Assembly: GCF_037300705.1 (NCBI RefSeq)
Contig: NZ_CP147776.1
Coordinates: forward strand, 2,480,001-2,544,000
From: Massilia sp. W12
GTDB taxonomy: Bacteria; Pseudomonadota; Gammaproteobacteria; Burkholderiales; Burkholderiaceae_D
Length of the DNA: 64,000 nt
Direction: 5' to 3'
The notes beneath the pieces were generated by a model, which was not told the DNA's origin, searched no databases, and saw only the letters and a program-made list of their open reading frames with translations. Each line of letters opens with the position of its first letter. Positions within the stretch are counted from its first letter, which is position 1. The position numbers and the translations under genes are program-made. Below, in pieces: positions 1-9,878 of the stretch.

Positions 1-17
1 CCCGCTCCCTGCACGAA

Positions 18-2687
18 GTGGCCATAGGCACGTTGTTCACTAGCACTCGCGTCAGCGAAAAATTGCGTGCTTATCTGGCCACCTACCCGTTTGACGATGA
101 TGAGCAAACAATCGCCGGTTTTGTGAGAAATTGCCGCACGCAACTGGAAAAAGACCTGGATCAAGATCACGCAAGGCGTTTTCGCTTAGGCGATATCGAA
201 AAAGTGATGAAAGCGCTCTGGGGTAAAGACCTGTTTTCCTCCGTTGAACTCCCGATCTTAGAAGAGCTGTTCACACGTTTAATGGAGCGCAATGGCGATT
301 TTGTGCAATATCAAGTGGCGCAGGTACAGGCTTATGCCCGCTTATGCGCCGAAATAGACCCAGGCATGCTGGTTGCTTGGCATTTGGTGAGCTGGCTGGA
401 GCGAGCCAATCCTTTGCCTGACGATGTGCGGCGCGTCATTCAACATCAACAACCATTTTTTGCGCCACCTTCAAGCGTGCATAAACCCTATGCTGAAGGG
501 CATGTTCATCTGGGCGGCATTCGCTCTGATTTGCTGATTTTGGGTGAGAACATATTCTGTTCCGGGACAGCAGAAGAGCAGGAAATTTTTCTGCGCTTAA
601 GGCATATACGGCAGTTAATTGGAATTTTGCTTAACCCGCAAGACACTGAGCTACGGGTCAAATTATGTCAAACTTGCGCCATCCCAAGCAATTTCATCGA
701 TCCATTCGACACCCATGATTGGGAGAGTGTGCGAGAAAGTTGCATTGTGCAACATGGAATTGTCGATGCGAATTGGCTGCGTTGGCAATTGGCGCAAGCG
801 GTGATAGGCGGCGAATTAGCACGGGCGATGCTTTGGCTAAATGTCTATTTGTGGTTTTTGTATCGCCAAAAACAAAGCCCACCCGCTTTACGCATTGCTA
901 TCTTTTATCTCATGGCATCGATGATGCAAATCCGTCGCGGCTTGATTATGGATGGTCAAGGCTTAAGTCGCTTTGTCCGGACTTATTTTAATGCCGAACT
1001 GCGTAAAAAGCACACTCAGCATGGTAGTGCAGATATGATGCGCGCGCTGATGACCAATGCAACCGATTTGGCTGAAATCAAAATTACTCCTGATAGTTTT
1101 AACGCTAATAAAGCCGCCGAAGTTGCAAAGGATGCTTGCAATCGTCATGATTTTCCTGTTCCCTTATTGAGTTGGCTCACCCCCACCGCTGCCTTGCAGC
1201 CAAAAGATATCGCCTATCTACATTATCTAGAACAATGGCATTTTTGTGCACATTTTTTACGACAGGAGGAAACCGCTAAAAGTCGTAAAGATTTGTGGAA
1301 AAAAGCGATAAAATTTCAGAAGACTCTTTATAGTGAAAGTGCTTGGAATGATGATGTATTTCTAGGCGGACATACCAACCCTGCTTTTCATTTTCAGCCA
1401 GCCAATTGGCTGCGCGGGTTGGATATTGCTGGTGATGAAAACATAATACGCAATGACATTTTTGCTCCTATCTTGCGCTGGTTACGACGCGGTTTTTTAC
1501 CGCGCAACACTGACACACGCGCCACAGCGAATTTTCATTTCAGCATTCATGTTGGCGAGGATTATGCCCATCCACTGTCTGGTATGCGCCAGATTGATGA
1601 AACCGTGCGTTTTTGCGAAATGCGTAGCGGCGATAGATTAGGCCATGCTTTGGCGATTGGCATCCCTCCAGCGCAATGGGTCGCTCGCCATGGCGATATG
1701 GTGCTGCCAGTGGATGAACATTTAGATAACTTGGTCTGGGCTTGGCATTATGCCAGCGAACTCAGTGCGCGCATACCGCTTGCCAGCCATGTGATCCCGC
1801 TCCTTGAGCGACGCATTGCCCGCTTTGTGGATCATATTCCATGGTTAAACAGCCAATATCAGCTTTCTTTGTACTTACCCATTGATGTGGAAGCCTCTCG
1901 GCCAAGCTCAAGCGTCAAATTTCATATCGCGCCCAGCACACTGCATCAAGCCTGGCAATTGCGGCGGAATTGCTATTACCAATTTAAGAACAATCAAACT
2001 GCTCCATTTTACGGCGAGTTGCTCGATAGCGCAGTCCCTGATTTTGCTAAGCTAAAACAAGCAGAAGATGGCGCAATCACCTTGCACAACCAAGTGGAAC
2101 AACGCAGCGAACAAGGCAGCGCAGCACGAATTTATCTTGACCGCGAACAACTCCGATTGGAGTACAAGGAAAAAATGCGCAATGTACTGGTTCGTGTGGC
2201 TGACGCCAAAGACTGGGCAAGGCGCGAGCATGCGGAAAACGGGCATCCTGCATTTTTATATGATTACGAAACTCCGGAAGAACTTTCGTTTATGCATGCA
2301 TTGCAAGACTATTTGCTCGATCAATATGATAGACAGGGCTTGATTATCGAAACCAATCCCAGCTCCAATGTGTATATCGCACGGATGGAAAACCATGCCG
2401 AACATCCGATTTTTCGCTGGAATCCACCGCATGAAAAGAACCTTGAGGATGGCGGCGTGCACAATCAATTTGGCTTGCGGCGCGGACCAATCCGCGTGTT
2501 AATCAACACGGATGACCCCGGCATTATGCCTACCACCTTACGTACTGAATTTGCGTTGCTGCAAGAAGCTGCTATTGACTTGGGATATTCACGCTCAGTT
2601 TCAGAAATCTGGCTCGAAAGATTGCGTCAATTTGGTATTGAAGAATTTCAGAGAAAACATCAGCCAATTTTTAGTAAAACAGAATAA
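18..2687 (+). CDS. rdrB: RADAR-type adenosine deaminase, RdrB-like (start uncertain)
   Basis: A very large (about 889 aa) protein of the adenosine deaminase superfamily. All metal and catalytic motifs are visible, widely spaced: EGHVHLGG (H162/H164, metal), HVGED (H511 metal, E514 catalytic), RLGHA (H543), a CPxSN-like NPSSN at 780-784, and NTDDP (D832/D833). Ordinary adenosine deaminases are about 340 aa. This length, with long insertions between motifs, fits RdrB of the RADAR phage-defence system, where it works with the ATPase RdrA in a giant assembly that deaminates adenosine-type substrates and stops phage growth. rdrA would be expected just upstream, outside the window. GTG at 18 is the first possible start, but the frame is open to the left edge (five sense codons before it), so the gene may begin earlier. 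Base composition is AT-richer than the following genes, consistent with transfer. The superfamily is near certain; the RdrB assignment is likely. Confidence 0.78.
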   Translation: MAIGTLFTSTRVSEKLRAYLATYPFDDDEQTIAGFVRNCRTQLEKDLDQDHARRFRLGDIEKVMKALWGKDLFSSVELPILEELFTRLMERNGDFVQYQVAQVQAYARLCAEIDPGMLVAWHLVSWLERANPLPDDVRRVIQHQQPFFAPPSSVHKPYAEGHVHLGGIRSDLLILGENIFCSGTAEEQEIFLRLRHIRQLIGILLNPQDTELRVKLCQTCAIPSNFIDPFDTHDWESVRESCIVQHGIVDANWLRWQLAQAVIGGELARAMLWLNVYLWFLYRQKQSPPALRIAIFYLMASMMQIRRGLIMDGQGLSRFVRTYFNAELRKKHTQHGSADMMRALMTNATDLAEIKITPDSFNANKAAEVAKDACNRHDFPVPLLSWLTPTAALQPKDIAYLHYLEQWHFCAHFLRQEETAKSRKDLWKKAIKFQKTLYSESAWNDDVFLGGHTNPAFHFQPANWLRGLDIAGDENIIRNDIFAPILRWLRRGFLPRNTDTRATANFHFSIHVGEDYAHPLSGMRQIDETVRFCEMRSGDRLGHALAIGIPPAQWVARHGDMVLPVDEHLDNLVWAWHYASELSARIPLASHVIPLLERRIARFVDHIPWLNSQYQLSLYLPIDVEASRPSSSVKFHIAPSTLHQAWQLRRNCYYQFKNNQTAPFYGELLDSAVPDFAKLKQAEDGAITLHNQVEQRSEQGSAARIYLDREQLRLEYKEKMRNVLVRVADAKDWARREHAENGHPAFLYDYETPEELSFMHALQDYLLDQYDRQGLIIETNPSSNVYIARMENHAEHPIFRWNPPHEKNLEDGGVHNQFGLRRGPIRVLINTDDPGIMPTTLRTEFALLQEAAIDLGYSRSVSEIWLERLRQFGIEEFQRKHQPIFSKTE

Positions 2688-2710
2688 TGTCTGCTATCAA
2701 GCCATCCTAT

Positions 2711-3082
2711 TCAGGCAAAGCCGCGATTTCTTCGCCGTATATTTTGCGGCGGCGCTGGTGATGCTATTTGCGCCGCCGCACAGGGTGATGCTGAGAAGTA
2801 GCTTTCATACAAGGCAGCCACTTGATCTGCTTGCATGTCAGAGCGGAATTTATCGCTTTGACCTTTGGCGTTGCTTTGCGGCAGCAGATTCACATCCTGA
2901 TCATTTTTCAAGCCTGCCACAAAATACAGATTGTCCAGTGGCAAGCCGTCTTGTGTCCACAGATCAAATTGCGCAGCGGTTGGCGAGTATCTGAACACTG
3001 GAAAACCGGGCCTCTTCTTCCCGCTTTCGCAGCAAGTCAGCGCAGTTGCTATGCAGCGCGCTGACTTGCGCAAGACAAGCAT
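2711..3082 (-). pseudogene. Unrecognised ORF, possibly a truncated gene remnant
   Basis: A 123-codon reading frame I cannot assign. The middle (roughly residues 27-95) reads like real protein, with segments such as FDLWTQDGLPLDNLYFVAG and SDMQADQVAALYESYF. The first 25 and last 25 residues look like non-coding translation (Cys/Arg-rich start, Pro/Arg-rich end). The ATG lies just beyond the creA stop and has no good ribosome site. It sits exactly between the AT-rich deaminase gene and the conserved chromosomal genes. One explanation is a gene cut when the defence gene was inserted; another is a real small gene with a different start. Confidence 0.35.
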
Positions 3083-3091
3083 GCTGCCAGC

Positions 3092-3565
3092 TTATTTCCC
3101 CATCGGAATCCGGGTTGCCGCCGGCACTGGCACAGCGGTCACGCTGTTTTTCGGGCTGCCGTCAATCAAGCGGTCGGAATACACCAGATAAATCAGGGCA
3201 TTGCGTTTGGCGTCGGCCATGCGCACCACCCGCACATGCTTGAAAATCAGGGATGCGCGTTCGGAAAACACTTCTTCCTTGGGCGGGATGTTGCCGTTAA
3301 AACGGATCTCACCCACTTGGCGGCAAGCCACCGAGGCTTCTGCCTTGTCTTCGGCAAGCCCCAAGGCGCCCGTGATGCCGCCGGTTTTTGAGCGCGATAA
3401 ATAGCAGGACACGCCAGCCACTTTGGGATCATCAAACACTTGCACTTCCACTTTATGACTGGGGCCGATCAATTTAAAGGCGGTGTTGACTTCGCCGATG
3501 ACCTCGGCTTGCGCGCTGGCAGCCAATACGCAACAAACGGCGCCTGCCGCGAATAATGCTTTCAT
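3092..3565 (-). CDS. creA: CreA family periplasmic protein
   Basis: A 157-residue protein of the CreA family (conserved, function unknown, usually periplasmic). The N-terminus MKALFAAGAVCCVLAASAQA is a signal peptide with an AxA cleavage site. The mature part starts EVIGEVNTAF and carries CreA features: VFDDPKVAGVSCYLSRSKTGG near residue 45, and VRMADAKRNALIYLVYSDRL near the end. The start at 3565 is preceded by a strong AGGAGA site; a longer in-frame ATG at 3622 would put 19 non-signal residues in front and is less likely. It lies 69 bp downstream of the 5-oxoprolinase gene on the same strand. Confidence 0.9.
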   Translation of the reverse strand: MKALFAAGAVCCVLAASAQAEVIGEVNTAFKLIGPSHKVEVQVFDDPKVAGVSCYLSRSKTGGITGALGLAEDKAEASVACRQVGEIRFNGNIPPKEEVFSERASLIFKHVRVVRMADAKRNALIYLVYSDRLIDGSPKNSVTAVPVPAATRIPMGK

Positions 3566-3634
3566 TCCTGCTCTCCTGTTTAGACCTTCCCAGCTTTGGG
3601 AATGGTCTGCATGTGACGCCATATGCTGGCAAAT

Positions 3635-6600
3635 TCAAGTCTGGCTGTCTGCCGGCGCGCCAAAGCCGCCGCCGCCCGGGGTTTCAATCACAAATATGTC
3701 ACCCGCTTGCATCTCAGTTTTGCCGACATGCGCCACTTCCTCGCGCCGGCCGTCGCTGCGCAGCACCCAATTCACGCCGACTTGTCCCGCGCTGCCGCCG
3801 GCCAAGCCAAACGGCGCATGCAAGCGGTTATTCGACAAAATCGAGGCCGTCATGTTTTGCAAAAAGCGGATTTTGCGCACCCCGCCATTGCCGCCGCGCC
3901 AGCGCCCTGCCCCGCCTGAGCCAGGGCGGATGGCGTAGGACTCCAGCCGCACCGGATAGCGCAATTCCAGCACTTCCGGGTCTGTCAGGCGCGAATTGGT
4001 CATATGCGTTTGCACCACGTCGCAACCATCAAAACCCGGCCCGGCGCCGCTGCCGCCGGAAATCGTTTCGTAGTACTGGTATTGCGCATTGCCGAAGGTG
4101 AAATTGTTCATCGTGCCTTGCGCTGATGCCAGTACGCCGAGCGCGCCGTAGAGGGCATTCGTGACACAGGTTGAAGTTTCGACATTGCCTGAGACCACCG
4201 CCGCCGGATAGGCCGGATTGAGCATGCTGGGCGGAATGATGATATTCAACGGCCGCAAACAACCGGCGTTCAATGGGATCGGCTTATCCACCAGGGTGCG
4301 GAAGACATACAACACCGCCGCCTTGCAGACTGCCGCCGGGGCATTGAAGTTATTGTCCTGCTGCGCCGATGTGCCGCTAAAGTCGATGGTCGCGTTGCGT
4401 GCGGCGTGATCAAGCGTAATCCGCACCCGGATTCTGGCGCCATTATCGAGCGGGTAATCAAATTCGCCATCCGCCAGCGCTTCTATCACGCGCCGCACTT
4501 CGGCCTCGGCATTGTCTTGCACATGCGCCATATAGTCTTGCACCATGTGCAGGCCGAAATGGGCGATCATTTTGCGCAATTCTTCGACCCCGGTCTGGTT
4601 GGCCGCGATCTGGGCGCGCAAATCGGCCATATTCTGCTCAATATTGCGCGCCGGATATTTGCCGCTGCCCAGCAGTGCGCGGGTTTCCTGTTCGCAATAG
4701 CGGCCTGCATCGACCAATTTGAAATTCGTGATCAGCACGCCTTCTTCTTCGATATGGCGCGAATCCGGCGGCATCGAGCCTGGCGTGCTGCCGCCAATGT
4801 CGGCATGGTGGCCGCGCGAGGCGCAGTAAAACAGAATATGCCGCCCTTCATCATCAAACACCGGCGTGATCACCGTGATATCAGGCAGATGCGTGCCGCC
4901 GTGATAAGGGTCATTTAACATGAACACATCGCCGGCTTTCATCTGGCCGGCATTGGCCGCAATCACACTCTTGATGCTCTCGCCCATGGAACCCAGATGC
5001 ACCGGCATATGCGGCGCATTCGCCACCAGATTGCCGTCGGCGTCAAACAGGGCGCAGCTGAAATCAAGCCGCTCTTTGATATTCACCGAACAGGCGGTGT
5101 TTTGCAGACATAAGCCCATCTGTTCCGCAATCGACATGAACAGATTATTGAAAATTTCCAGCATTACCGGGTCGGCCTTGTCGCTGTGAATGCGGGCGCG
5201 CTCGCTGCGCGGCAGGTAGCGCCGCAAAACCAGATGATCATATGCTGTGACCTGGGCTTGCCAGCCCGGCTCAATCACATTGGTGGCGTTGGCCTCTGCG
5301 ATGATGGCCGGCCCGCGCACCACATCGCCGGGGCGCAAATCGGCGCGCACATACAGCGCGCAATCATGCCAGGAGGCGCCGGAATACATGCGCACCTGAC
5401 TGTGCGGCGCCAATTCCCGGCGCGGCGCAAGCGTTTCCACACGCACACTCTGTTCCGGCGGCGCATCCGAGCGCCCCAGCGCTTCGACATACAGCGCTTC
5501 CACCATCAGGGCGCGCCCTGGCAGCAAAAAGGCGAAGCGCTGCAAATAGGCTTGCTCGAATTGGTCTTGCATATCCGCCGGCTCCGCCGCCAGCACGCTC
5601 AAGGCGGTGTCCGATCCCTGATAGCGCAGGCGCACATGGCCGATCACTTCAATCTGCTCCATCGCCACGCCCTGCGCCAGCAAGGCCGCGCGCGCGTCGT
5701 CGCCCAAGGCCTGCAGCTGCGCTTGCAATTGCGGCCACAGCGCTGGTTCCAGCAGCGCTTCGACGGCCTGTTCGCGGATCACGCTTTGATCCGCCAGCCC
5801 CATGCCATAGGCCGACAAAACGCCCGCCAAATTGTGCGCAAATACGGTTTCCATGCCCAGGGCGTCGGCCACCAGACAGGCATGCTGGCCGCCGGCCCCG
5901 CCAAAGGTGGCCAGGGCATAGGTGCTGACGTCATAACCGCGCGCAACTGAGATTTGCTTGATGGCGTTGGCCATATTGCCAATTGCGATTTGCAGATAGC
6001 CCTCGGCTACCTGCTCCGGGCTTAATTCATCAGCCGGGCTGCGGCTGGCGTTAATCTGCGCGCACAATTCAACAAAGCGCTGTTGCACCACATGCCGGTC
6101 CAGCGGGGCGTCGGCTTGCGGGCCGAAAATATGCGGGAAATGCGCAGCTTGCAATTTCCCCAGCATGAGATTGCAATCCGTGACCGTCAGCGGGCCGCCG
6201 CGCCGGTAACAGGCGGGGCCGGGGTTGGCTCCGGCGGAGTCCGGCCCGACTTGCATGCGGGCGCCGTCAAAATGCAAGATCGAACCGCCGCCGGCGGCCA
6301 CGGTGTGAATCCGCATCATCGGCGCGCGCACTCTGACGCCGGCTACCATGGTTTCAAATTCGCGCTCGAATTCGCCCCCGAAATGTGACACATCGGTGGA
6401 CGTGCCGCCCATATCAAAGCCAATCACTTTTTCAAAGCCGGCGTGCTGTGCGGTGCGCACCATGCCGACAATGCCGCCTGCCGGGCCAGACAAAATACTG
6501 TCTTTGCCGGCAAAACAGGCGGCGTCGGTCAAGCCGCCTGAGCTTTGCATGAATTGCAGCGGCGCGCCTTGCAATTCGCCGGCCACCTGCGCCACATAGC

Positions 6601-7258
6601 GCGCCAATACCGGCGATAAATAAGCATCCACCACAGTAGTGTCGCCGCGCGCCACCAGTTTGAGCAAGGGACTGACCTGATGCGACACGGAAATTTGCGT
6701 AAAGCCGCACTCGGCGGCAATCTGCGCCAGCTGTTTTTCATGCGCCGGATAGCGCCAGCCATGCATCAACACAATCGCCACGCTGCGTAAGCCGGCGCCA
6801 TAGGCGGCTTGCATGGCTTGCCGCGCTTGCGCCGCGTCCAGCGCTTGCACAATCGAACCATCGGCGTCAATGCGCTCTTCAATTTCCGCCACCTGGCGGT
6901 AGAGCAGTTCGGGCAATTCAATGTGGCGCGCGAAAATCCGGGGCCGGTTCTGGTAAGCGATGCGCAAGGCGTCGCCAAAGCCGCGCGTCACCAGCAGCAA
7001 TACCGCTTCGCCCTTGCGTTCGAGCAAGGCGTTGGTGGCCACGGTCGTGCCCATTTTGACAGCGCCGATTTGCTGCACGGGAATCGGCTCATGCGGCGCG
7101 AGGCCCAGCATGGCGCGGATGCCGGCAATTGCGGCGTCGCGGTAGTGTTCGGGATTTTCAGAGAGCAGCTTATGGGTGCGCAATTTGCCTTCAGGAGTGA
7201 GGGCGACCAGATCAGTAAACGTGCCGCCACGATCAATCCAAAATTGCCATTTTTGCAT
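3635..7258 (-). CDS. 5-oxoprolinase (ATP-hydrolysing), HyuA-HyuB fusion
   Basis: A 1207-residue single-chain protein with both hydantoinase/oxoprolinase halves. The N-terminal HyuA part begins with the nucleotide-binding signature [14 protein letters not shown] and has a second one, [16 protein letters not shown], near residue 285. The C-terminal HyuB part starts near residue 690 with [12 protein letters not shown] and has [20 protein letters not shown] and the glycine-rich tail [10 protein letters not shown]. In bacteria and eukaryotes the fused form opens 5-oxo-L-proline to glutamate using ATP, in the cytoplasm. Length and domain order fit 5-oxoprolinase better than the separate-subunit N-methylhydantoinases. 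A TTG at 7270 could extend it, but ATG 7258 has a GGA site at good distance. The HyuA/HyuB fusion is certain; the exact substrate is inferred. Confidence 0.92.
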   Translation of the reverse strand: MQKWQFWIDRGGTFTDLVALTPEGKLRTHKLLSENPEHYRDAAIAGIRAMLGLAPHEPIPVQQIGAVKMGTTVATNALLERKGEAVLLLVTRGFGDALRIAYQNRPRIFARHIELPELLYRQVAEIEERIDADGSIVQALDAAQARQAMQAAYGAGLRSVAIVLMHGWRYPAHEKQLAQIAAECGFTQISVSHQVSPLLKLVARGDTTVVDAYLSPVLARYVAQVAGELQGAPLQFMQSSGGLTDAACFAGKDSILSGPAGGIVGMVRTAQHAGFEKVIGFDMGGTSTDVSHFGGEFEREFETMVAGVRVRAPMMRIHTVAAGGGSILHFDGARMQVGPDSAGANPGPACYRRGGPLTVTDCNLMLGKLQAAHFPHIFGPQADAPLDRHVVQQRFVELCAQINASRSPADELSPEQVAEGYLQIAIGNMANAIKQISVARGYDVSTYALATFGGAGGQHACLVADALGMETVFAHNLAGVLSAYGMGLADQSVIREQAVEALLEPALWPQLQAQLQALGDDARAALLAQGVAMEQIEVIGHVRLRYQGSDTALSVLAAEPADMQDQFEQAYLQRFAFLLPGRALMVEALYVEALGRSDAPPEQSVRVETLAPRRELAPHSQVRMYSGASWHDCALYVRADLRPGDVVRGPAIIAEANATNVIEPGWQAQVTAYDHLVLRRYLPRSERARIHSDKADPVMLEIFNNLFMSIAEQMGLCLQNTACSVNIKERLDFSCALFDADGNLVANAPHMPVHLGSMGESIKSVIAANAGQMKAGDVFMLNDPYHGGTHLPDITVITPVFDDEGRHILFYCASRGHHADIGGSTPGSMPPDSRHIEEEGVLITNFKLVDAGRYCEQETRALLGSGKYPARNIEQNMADLRAQIAANQTGVEELRKMIAHFGLHMVQDYMAHVQDNAEAEVRRVIEALADGEFDYPLDNGARIRVRITLDHAARNATIDFSGTSAQQDNNFNAPAAVCKAAVLYVFRTLVDKPIPLNAGCLRPLNIIIPPSMLNPAYPAAVVSGNVETSTCVTNALYGALGVLASAQGTMNNFTFGNAQYQYYETISGGSGAGPGFDGCDVVQTHMTNSRLTDPEVLELRYPVRLESYAIRPGSGGAGRWRGGNGGVRKIRFLQNMTASILSNNRLHAPFGLAGGSAGQVGVNWVLRSDGRREEVAHVGKTEMQAGDIFVIETPGGGGFGAPADSQT

Positions 7259-7302
7259 GATTTTATCCAAGAGATAGCAACGCTGCCGCGTTGCCGGTTA
7301 TT

Positions 7303-8424
7303 TTAGAAAAATTCAATCGGTGTGGTGGTCTGTTCTGCTGAGGAGAATTCGCCCGCCGCCAACAGCGCTTCATATTGGCAGCAGCGATTGCGTCCATGTT
7401 GTTTTGCATAATACAGGGCCTGATCGGCATGTCCCAACACCTCAACCGGCGCTTCTTTGGGATGAAATGAGGTATAGCCGACAGACACCGTGATTTTGCC
7501 GACCTGCGGAAAATAATGATTTTCGACAGCGATACGGAAGCGCTCCATCACCACATTCACATCATCCACGCTGGCGGCATGCAGCAAGACCACGAATTCC
7601 TCGCCGCCGAAACGGAATACGCGATCATGCGCGCGAAAGGATTGGGTCATCAATTGCGCCACCAGAATCAAGACTTCATCGCCGTACAAGTGGCCGAAAT
7701 TATCATTCACCTTTTTAAAGTGATCGATGTCCACCACCGCCAGCCATTCGCAGCGGCCATCTTCAGGGTGTTCCTGCGGCGTATTGCTGCGCATGGGGCG
7801 CGGCGGCTGGGCGCGCCGCCGCTCCGGGCGCAGGCTGGGCGCTGCCGGCTCCAGCACCTGGGCGATGCGGGTGGCCACTTTGGCGCGCGAAAAATGGCGC
7901 TCAAAGGTTTTGCGGTTCAGTAAGCCGGTCAGTGAATCACGTTCGGAATATTCCAGCAGGCTGTGAAAATTGCGATACACGCCGACCATCCCTTCCAGCA
8001 TATCGAGCACGCGCGGCGGGAATGGCATGGCGCGCGCAATTTCAATGCAGGCGCTGGCATGCCCTTCGACCCAGATCGGCAACCACAGCAAATGTCCCCG
8101 GCTTTCGTCGCGTCCGTGCGCCAGCGCTTTGCCATGCTGTAGCGCATTCGAGAGCGCCGGAAAAAATGACAATGGGTTTAAAGGCGGCTCGTTTTCCGGA
8201 TCTTCTTCCAACAAGCGGATTTCATTGTTTCTGACCCAGCCACGCAGGCGCAGCAAGCCCTGGCCGCGCACTTTGCCCTCCGGCTGGGTGGATTGGATTA
8301 CGGAATACAGGCGCACTTCGCTGGCCTGCGCCATCTGCCACACTGCCGAGAGCATGGATAATTCGAGCAAATCGCCGTCGCGTTGCCCGGTCACCTCCAA
8401 CATATGCTTGAGCAGGGGATCCAC
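7303..8424 (-). CDS. Diguanylate cyclase with N-terminal GAF-like region
   Basis: A 373-residue soluble protein. The C-terminal half is a GGDEF domain: RDSLTGLLNRKTFERHF opens it, DIDHFKKVNDNFGHLYGDEV binds metal and nucleotide, and the active loop is FGGEEF. An RAHD motif lies five residues before GGEEF and matches the inhibitory RxxD site that binds product. The first about 160 residues resemble a GAF-type sensory fold (ligand unknown), and no membrane segment is seen. Between them the chain carries a Pro/Arg-rich insert near residues 190-215. It should make cyclic-di-GMP. It starts only 2 bp after the CoaD-HD stop, so the two are very likely co-transcribed. Confidence 0.93.
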   Translation of the reverse strand: MDPLLKHMLEVTGQRDGDLLELSMLSAVWQMAQASEVRLYSVIQSTQPEGKVRGQGLLRLRGWVRNNEIRLLEEDPENEPPLNPLSFFPALSNALQHGKALAHGRDESRGHLLWLPIWVEGHASACIEIARAMPFPPRVLDMLEGMVGVYRNFHSLLEYSERDSLTGLLNRKTFERHFSRAKVATRIAQVLEPAAPSLRPERRRAQPPRPMRSNTPQEHPEDGRCEWLAVVDIDHFKKVNDNFGHLYGDEVLILVAQLMTQSFRAHDRVFRFGGEEFVVLLHAASVDDVNVVMERFRIAVENHYFPQVGKITVSVGYTSFHPKEAPVEVLGHADQALYYAKQHGRNRCCQYEALLAAGEFSSAEQTTTPIEFF

Positions 8425-8426
8425 GG

Positions 8427-9614
8427 TTATGCTCCACTGTGTTGCAGTTTCAGCGCTGCGCTCAGCTGCGCGATTTCGCGCTGTAAATTCTGTTGCGCCA
8501 TGGCCTGGTATTGGCTGGCGAAAAAGGCGTCGCCATACAGCGCGCCAGCAGCGTTTCTTTGCAATAAATGGCGTAAAGCGCCTACTCTGCGCTCACGGTA
8601 TAAGGATGGCGCGACGTGCGCATATTCAGCCGCAATCGCTTGCGCGTATTGATTGTAAATGTCTTCATCCTGACCCAGAATCGATAAATCGGCAGACAAC
8701 ATCACATCTTTGGCCGGATGCAAAATCTGTTGTTCCTGGAAATGATCTGTCACGCGGATTAACTGCGCCACGCTCAAGGCTTCATCCTGCAACACCGGCA
8801 AACCTTGCGCCAGCCAGCGTTGCCAGGCTTGCGCGCTGGCTTCTTCATCGCTGCAAGCCGCATCTGCGCCCTGGTGATAAACAGCGTCATGAAACCAGAA
8901 TGCTTTTTTCAGACAGGCCGCCTGATCCGCGTGGTTTGGATTGTTGGCGGCCCAGGTGCGTAATTCAGTCAAGCCATGCACCAAGTGGTCGCAGTTATGA
9001 TAGGCGCGCTCCGGCGCGCCATATGATTGCGGGCCTAATAACCAGTCCAGGCAAGCCTGGCACACTTGCTTTTCTTCCGGTCCGAGCTGGTTGTATTGCC
9101 AAAGCTGCATCCATTCTTTACGCAACCAATCGTGAATCCAGGCGCGGTAGGCCGGCGGCGGCACGAATTTTTTCATATGCCAATGCCAGCCGACCGGGCC
9201 TTGCAAGGCGCGCACAAAGCTGGAGCTGACCGAACCCAGGTCGCGCGGCGGCATCACAAACACGGTCTTGGCGCCGTGCAGGACATCCACATTGGTTTGT
9301 TGAATCAGGTTTTCGTAATCAAAATCGCTGGTGTTGCGAATGCCGCGAATCAGGTAATCCACGCCATGCCGCTTGGCGGTGCGCGCAGTGTAGTCGCCGC
9401 GCACAATCATGACCTCGATATTGTCCCAGCCGCGCTCAGCCGTGCTTTCGAGAATGATGCGGCGACGTTCTTCCGCTGGAAATTGGGGCGTTTTCAAGGT
9501 GTTTTCAGAAAGAAACACCAAGACCTTGTCCGCCATGGCGCGCGCTTCGCCGATGACCCACATATGGCCATTGGTGATGGGGTCGAGCGTGCCGGAAAAA
9601 CCGATGATGTTCAT
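8427..9614 (-). CDS. Fusion: CoaD-like nucleotidyltransferase + HD-like phosphohydrolase
   Basis: A 395-residue fusion. Residues 1-165 look like a full pantetheine-phosphate adenylyltransferase (CoaD): GTLDPITNGHMWVI holds the T/HxGH-type active site, then LKTPQFPAEERR, RGIRNTSDFDYENLI and VSSSFVRAL. Residues about 170-395 resemble the COG4339 HD-like family of predicted metal-dependent phosphohydrolases: YHNCDHLVHGLTEL, KAFWFHDAVYH, TDHF and LSADLSILG. CoaD (about 160 aa) makes dephospho-CoA from phosphopantetheine. The fusion suggests an enzyme that both makes and hydrolyses a nucleotide-type product, or a regulated CoaD (inference). The start at 9614 gives the usual CoaD N-terminus; an in-frame ATG at 9656 would add 14 residues. 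Whether the genome has another, normal coaD cannot be seen. Confidence 0.8.
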   Translation of the reverse strand: MNIIGFSGTLDPITNGHMWVIGEARAMADKVLVFLSENTLKTPQFPAEERRRIILESTAERGWDNIEVMIVRGDYTARTAKRHGVDYLIRGIRNTSDFDYENLIQQTNVDVLHGAKTVFVMPPRDLGSVSSSFVRALQGPVGWHWHMKKFVPPPAYRAWIHDWLRKEWMQLWQYNQLGPEEKQVCQACLDWLLGPQSYGAPERAYHNCDHLVHGLTELRTWAANNPNHADQAACLKKAFWFHDAVYHQGADAACSDEEASAQAWQRWLAQGLPVLQDEALSVAQLIRVTDHFQEQQILHPAKDVMLSADLSILGQDEDIYNQYAQAIAAEYAHVAPSLYRERRVGALRHLLQRNAAGALYGDAFFASQYQAMAQQNLQREIAQLSAALKLQHSGA

Positions 9615-9878
9615 GAAATGACGCAGGGAGTGTGCTTGATGTACGAGTATAACCAAGAATCCCGGTCAACCTTGCTGCATAAGCATTTTTTTGCTGATTG
9701 CTTATGCGAAAATTACTCTGAGGAAATGCGCGCCGCCCCAAGCCCCGCCAGCAGCAGGCGCGACTGCATCATCGGGCGCCCTGTCCATAGATTTATGCGC
9801 CGCCATACGCAGCAAGCGGGGTTTTGGCTTAAGATGAAATATCACCCCGGCCTTCCCTTCATCTTCAGGAGAAATCGC

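Noticed and set aside
5186-5950. 254-codon plus-strand open frame
   Set aside because: Antisense to the 5-oxoprolinase gene; His/Gln/Arg-rich composition typical of a mirrored GC-rich frame.
7970-9229. 419-codon plus-strand open frame
   Set aside because: Runs antisense across two well-supported genes and has no recognisable domain.
9066-9878. 271-codon N-terminal extension of the NAD(P)HX repair enzyme
   Set aside because: Antisense to the CoaD-HD gene; the family N-terminus and an AGGAGA site are at 9879.
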